A DNA stretch of 64,000 nt from Mucilaginibacter flavidus (GTDB taxonomy: Bacteria; Bacteroidota; Bacteroidia; Sphingobacteriales; Sphingobacteriaceae), in assembly GCF_024055575.1 (NCBI RefSeq), contig NZ_JAMXOE010000005.1, forward strand, positions 1-64,000. Reading direction: 5' to 3'. A model generated the notes under the pieces. That model was not told the origin of the DNA. It worked only from the letters and a program-made list of their open reading frames with translations, and did no database searches. Both the position numbers and the translations under genes were made by a program. Positions 60,670-64,000 of this stretch are shown piece after piece (position 1 is the first letter of the stretch; the number at the start of each line of letters is the position of its first letter).

Positions 60670-61668
60670 TTAATACTCCAGCCACTTGTTCAGCTTCAAA
60701 TTAACCTTGTTGCCTTCTGCGTATTTGCCGAACTGGTCGTTAAGTACGCGAATGGTTACGCCGTTGTACTCAAGTATTAAATCCTCATAACAGCCCTTAA
60801 ATAGTACCTGAGTTACTTCCCAGTCGTTATTTGTCCAGGTCTTAATGGTTTCAATCCATTCAGGGTAGATCACTACGTGGTCGGATTTTGTTTTCAGTCC
60901 GCAAATTTTCGCTTCGGCAGCGGTTAATACCGTACAGTTTGTTAGTAGCCGGGCAGTATACAGGTTTTTCGGGGCCTGGTACATTTCTTTAGGATTTCCT
61001 AACTCAAGGATGTTACCGTCTTTCAGCACGATCAATTCATCAGCCATCGAAAGCACTTCGGCCGGGTCGTGCGATACAATGATTACGGTAAGGCCGGTTT
61101 CTTTAACAATGCGCCTGATATCCTGCTGCAAGCCCTCGCGGAACGAGGTATCAACCTGGTTAAATGGCTCATCAAGCAAAAGCACATCCGGACTGGTTAT
61201 CAGTGCCCGGGCTATGGCTACCCGCTGCCTTTCTCCCCCGCTAAGGTCTGCTACCCGTTTGTCGGCAATGCGGGTCATTTTTAGCTGGGTAAGCATTTGG
61301 TCAGTTTTTTGCTGTTTGGCTTTAAGGTCGGTGCTGGGCAGCATAATGGCTACGTTATCGCGCACTTTGGCAAAAAGGTTCAGGTCGTCGGATTGCTGGG
61401 TGACCATTTTCATGGCATCGTGGCCGGGTATCAGCTTTTCTTCGGGGCCCCAAATGCGCTCACCTTTAAATTTTACCGTGCCGTTATCCGGCGACAATAA
61501 TCCGTACAATAGTTTTAATAATGTGCTTTTGCCGCTACCGCTTTCGCCGATAATGGCGGTTATAAGCCCTTGATTTATGGTTAAATCTGTTTTATTAATT
61601 CCCGAGTTTTGTGCACCGGGGTATACCTTGCTTACCGAAACCGCTTGCAAAAAGGGTGTATTTGCCAT
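60670..61668 (-). CDS. ABC transporter ATP-binding protein
   Basis: 332 residues from ATG 61668 (MANTPFLQAVSVSKVYPG); an in-frame upstream start at 61743 would add unconserved residues. Walker A GESGSGKSTLLKLLYG, signature LSGGERQRVAIARAL, Walker B VLLLDEPFNQVD, and the H-loop IIVSHDP. The C-terminal 90 residues form a separate domain that could be regulatory. No permease or binding-protein gene is adjacent, so the transported substrate cannot be told. The stop lies 2 bp from the regulator's stop (convergent). Confidence 0.88.
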   Translation of the reverse strand: MANTPFLQAVSVSKVYPGAQNSGINKTDLTINQGLITAIIGESGSGKSTLLKLLYGLLSPDNGTVKFKGERIWGPEEKLIPGHDAMKMVTQQSDDLNLFAKVRDNVAIMLPSTDLKAKQQKTDQMLTQLKMTRIADKRVADLSGGERQRVAIARALITSPDVLLLDEPFNQVDTSFREGLQQDIRRIVKETGLTVIIVSHDPAEVLSMADELIVLKDGNILELGNPKEMYQAPKNLYTARLLTNCTVLTAAEAKICGLKTKSDHVVIYPEWIETIKTWTNNDWEVTQVLFKGCYEDLILEYNGVTIRVLNDQFGKYAEGNKVNLKLNKWLEY

Positions 61669-61788
61669 CGGCGGTAAAGATACGAGAAGTTGTAAGGTTG
61701 TAAAGTTGAAATGTTGTAAGGTTTTGAACTGGCTTTGTAACAACCACCCCCATTTTCAATCTGATAAGTACTTAACTATCAACATCAC

Positions 61789-62586
61789 ATGAAAAAGATA
61801 TACTTTATCCTGCTTTTTTCAATATTTAGCATCAGCCTGTTAAAAGCCCAACCTGCTGCGTCGGCTGATTCTATGATTTATGTTTGCGGCCCTTGTAATG
61901 GCGATTGCGACAAACTACAATTTGACAAGCCGGGAAAATGCCCGCATTGTGGTATGGAATTGGTAAAAATAAAACTAAGCGATTTCAAAAAGCGACTGGC
62001 TGCCGATAAGCCAACCATTGCATTTTATCTGCAGGATGGCGTCGAGGTATTGGACTTTGCCGGCCCGATGGAAGTATTTATTGCTGCGGGGTTTAATGTG
62101 TTCACCGTATCAAAAAACTACAAGCCGCTACACTCGCAAACCATTTTATTTGTAATACCCGACTACACCATCAACGACGCCCCACCCGCAGATATTTTAG
62201 CTGTTTTTGGCGGCAATACCAGTCCGACAACCGCCGACGATTCAGTTATGACCTGGATTAAAAAGCAAAAGGTAAAATCATATTTCTCGGTTTGTACCGG
62301 CGCTTTTATACTGGGCAAAGCCGGCTTGCTTGATAATTTGACCGCTACCACCTATCATTTGCAAATTGATAATCTTGCTAAAGCATTCCCAAAAACCAAA
62401 GTATTGGCTAATACGCGATTTGTAGATAATGGCAATGTAATTACCACTGCGGGCATTTCGGCCGGTATTGACGGCGCACTGCACCTGGTTGAAAAACTAC
62501 GCGGCAGGGCTTATGCCGAAGGCGTTGCAAAAACCATTGAATATGATAAATGGGTGCCGGAGAATGGGCTGATAGTTGCAAAATAA
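61789..62586 (+). CDS. Exported DJ-1/PfpI-family protein with heavy-metal-binding domain
   Basis: 265 residues. A signal peptide (FILLFSIFSISLLKAQ), then a small Cys/His-rich domain with IYVCGPCNGDCD and KPGKCPHCGMELVK, the heavy-metal-binding domain found on copper-handling proteins. The rest is a DJ-1/PfpI fold, with the nucleophile elbow SVCTGAFILGKAGLL and ILAVFGGNTSPTT. Similar DJ-1 folds serve as amidases or AraC-type sensor domains. The combination suggests a periplasmic protein responding to metal or redox state, which is inference. Confidence 0.8.
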   Translation: MKKIYFILLFSIFSISLLKAQPAASADSMIYVCGPCNGDCDKLQFDKPGKCPHCGMELVKIKLSDFKKRLAADKPTIAFYLQDGVEVLDFAGPMEVFIAAGFNVFTVSKNYKPLHSQTILFVIPDYTINDAPPADILAVFGGNTSPTTADDSVMTWIKKQKVKSYFSVCTGAFILGKAGLLDNLTATTYHLQIDNLAKAFPKTKVLANTRFVDNGNVITTAGISAGIDGALHLVEKLRGRAYAEGVAKTIEYDKWVPENGLIVAK

Positions 62587-62673
62587 ACTAAGATTTATTG
62601 GATTGGTTGGATTATAAGATTCTGTGAAAGGGGGTTTAAAATCCTGCAATCTCAAAAATCATGCAAATCGTGT

Positions 62674-63390
62674 TCAGGCAGCCTTCGAAATATATTTCAC
62701 CAAACTCCTTTTTGCCACCGGCAGCAGGGTTTGCTCAAGCGGGAAGGTGATATCGCTTTGCACATAATAAACTGCCGGATTGGGCATGTATTGGTTGCGG
62801 CGGATAAGCTTGAGTTTTAAGGCCTCTGGTGTATTAAAAATACTTTCCTCGTAGGTGTCAATAAAATTAATGTTGATGCCTCGGTACTTATCGTCCTTGT
62901 TTTCAAATATGGTTATGTTATACTCGTAAATAAAGTTGGTGCGTTCGCGGCCGTTTCGGAGCGAAAAATAACCATTGAACGGTAACAGCGGAACAATCCC
63001 CACCGGGTCGATATTTAGCTGGCTTTCTACAAAATCGTAGATCTCTTTGCCGGTTTGTATGGCCGGATCCATTTTTTGCAGGGCGTAGGCTATTATCTGT
63101 TCAATTTCGCGCATCGAACTGTCGTCGTCTACAATTTTTTGATACGTGAGTTTGACAGCGGCAATGTCGGCCTGGGTTAAACGCTGCGGAAAGGCCTGCT
63201 GTAACATGCTTTTGTTCTTCTTAAAATACACCAGGTTATTGTAATGAAATATTAAATCGGTAAGATTGGGGTACAGCTTACTCTTGTCGAAATAGCGATT
63301 TATTTCCTGCAAATAATCGAGCAGGATATACTTTTTATACTCAAAATCGATTGAACCTTCAATAAACCAGTTAATGCCTAATGATTTCAT
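62674..63390 (-). CDS. Conserved hypothetical protein
   Basis: 238 residues from ATG 63390 (MKSLGINWFIEGSIDFEYKK); an in-frame GTG three codons earlier exists. It is helical in the first half (DYLQEINRYFDKSKLYPNL, DLIFHYNNLVYF) and strand-rich in the second (GYFSLRNGRERTNFIYEYNI). No signal peptide and no recognised domain; the sequence looks like a soluble Bacteroidota-specific protein. It faces the RsmI-type gene divergently. Confidence 0.6.
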   Translation of the reverse strand: MKSLGINWFIEGSIDFEYKKYILLDYLQEINRYFDKSKLYPNLTDLIFHYNNLVYFKKNKSMLQQAFPQRLTQADIAAVKLTYQKIVDDDSSMREIEQIIAYALQKMDPAIQTGKEIYDFVESQLNIDPVGIVPLLPFNGYFSLRNGRERTNFIYEYNITIFENKDDKYRGININFIDTYEESIFNTPEALKLKLIRRNQYMPNPAVYYVQSDITFPLEQTLLPVAKRSLVKYISKAA

Positions 63391-63434
63391 ATTTTTCACT
63401 GCGCTTTAGGTAGCTTAAATTAAGTAAAAAACAG

Positions 63435-63442
63435 CAATTTTG
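63435..63442 (+). promoter_or_regulatory. -7-like box before the RsmI-type gene
   Basis: CAATTTTG (7 of 8 positions of TAnnTTTG) ends 4 nt before ATG 63447. Confidence 0.3.
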
Positions 63443-63446
63443 CAAT

Positions 63447-64000
63447 ATGCCTTTAGGAACACTTTATTTAATACCCGTACCCCTTGCCGACGATGCCGCT
63501 GCAAAGTCATTCACCCCATATTTGGTTGATACCATAAACAATATCAAAGAATACATTGTGGAGAATGAAAAAACGGCCCGCAGGTTTTTAAAAGAGGCCG
63601 GGTTAAAAACACCGCAAAGCGAATTGCTAATACACGACTACGGCAAACACAACCGTGCAGATGGCACTGCGGAATTTTTTAAAGGACTGCAAGCGGGTAG
63701 CGATGTTGGCCTGATGAGCGAGGCGGGCTGCCCCGGCGTTGCCGACCCTGGCGCCGAACTGGTTGAAAAAGCGCACCGCATGGGTATAAAAGTTGTGCCG
63801 CTGGTTGGCCCAAGCTCTATTTTGATGGCGCTAATGGCTTCAGGCTTTAGCGGGCAGAGTTTTACGTTTCATGGTTATTTACCTATTGACAAGGCAGCAC
63901 GCAGTAAAAAGATAAAGGAGCTGGAAATGCTTTCTGAAAAAAACGATCAAACGCAGTTGTTTATCGAAACACCATTCCGCAACAACCCTATGCTGGAGGA
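63447..64000 (+). CDS. SAM-dependent methyltransferase of the RsmI/tetrapyrrole methylase family, partial
   Basis: The first 184 codons are in the window; the frame runs off the right edge. MPLGTLYLIPVPLADDAA opens the fold, followed by GLMSEAGCPGVADPGAELV and VVPLVGPSSILMALMASGFSG, the signatures of RsmI (2'-O-methylation of 16S rRNA C1402). IETPFRNNPMLE is the next conserved block. Bacteroidota carry shorter RsmI paralogues, so the exact rRNA target is not certain. Start by the family N-terminus. Confidence 0.85.
   Translation, partial: MPLGTLYLIPVPLADDAAAKSFTPYLVDTINNIKEYIVENEKTARRFLKEAGLKTPQSELLIHDYGKHNRADGTAEFFKGLQAGSDVGLMSEAGCPGVADPGAELVEKAHRMGIKVVPLVGPSSILMALMASGFSGQSFTFHGYLPIDKAARSKKIKELEMLSEKNDQTQLFIETPFRNNPMLE

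Overview
The window is a piece of a Bacteroidota chromosome, most likely family Sphingobacteriaceae (Mucilaginibacter/Pedobacter-like). This rests on the gene content and order: rpmB-rpmG-DUF4295-ftsY-rimO; parA-parB-DUF5683-dapB-lepB; DUF4270 and DUF4142 lipoproteins; bacillithiol synthesis (bshC); a type IX secretion C-terminal tail at the left edge. It also rests on promoter boxes of the Bacteroidota type (TTTG, about 19-20 nt, TAnnTTTG). Genus is inference. Nearly all of it is ordinary core chromosome. I see no prophage, integrase, transposase, CRISPR array, rRNA or tRNA gene.

Layout. 1-7.4 kb: end of a secreted protein, pdxA, rsmA, an EcsC-like protein, a 2-hydroxyacid dehydrogenase, panC, a shortened glycogen-synthase-like protein and a DUF4270 lipoprotein. 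7.6-12.3 kb: glmS, then the divergent katA/oxyR pair with an OxyR-type palindrome between them. 12.3-15.5 kb: two lipoproteins of unknown role and a metallo-beta-lactamase-fold hydrolase, set among many copies of a TGTATCG-type palindromic repeat. 15.5-21.5 kb: a LolC/E-type permease, rbfA, an M23 peptidase, an alkyltransferase-like protein, small VOC and AhpD-like proteins and tag. 21.6-28.7 kb: polA, a DUF885 protein, a truncated outer-membrane barrel and an MFS transporter. 28.7-35 kb: lpxB and surE with a small membrane protein, a Uma2 nuclease-fold protein, an acyltransferase, CsbD and acs. 36-42.8 kb: ribosomal proteins L28 and L33, DUF4295, ftsY, rimO, bshC, a serine hydrolase and an Ldh-family oxidoreductase. 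42.8-51 kb: a DUF433/DUF5615 toxin-antitoxin pair whose toxin carries an in-frame stop, three tandem signal peptidase I genes, dapB, DUF5683, parB and parA. 51.3-64 kb: an FMN reductase, an outer-membrane barrel, feoAB, gcvH-vanZ-small lipoprotein, a DUF4142 protein, a fourth lepB, a LytS/LytTR two-component pair, an ABC ATPase, an exported DJ-1/PfpI protein with a metal-binding domain, a conserved hypothetical protein and the start of an RsmI-type methyltransferase.

How the genes work together. Oxidative and thiol stress is served by katA, oxyR, bshC and the AhpD-like protein. Iron uptake is feoAB. The envelope is served by lpxB, four lepB paralogues, the LolC/E-type permease and the M23 peptidase. 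Cofactor and amino-sugar supply comes from pdxA, panC and glmS. Chromosome partitioning (parAB) and co-translational targeting (ftsY) are also present.

The least ordinary content lies between genes. At least ten families of short palindromic or word-like repeats occupy the gaps, and one family has entered two coding regions. Six genes have a TAnnTTTG-like box ending exactly 4 nt before their start codon, which predicts leaderless or nearly leaderless mRNAs. The toxin pseudogene and the mosaic tandem lepB cluster are the other main observations. I did not find a clear new multi-gene system.
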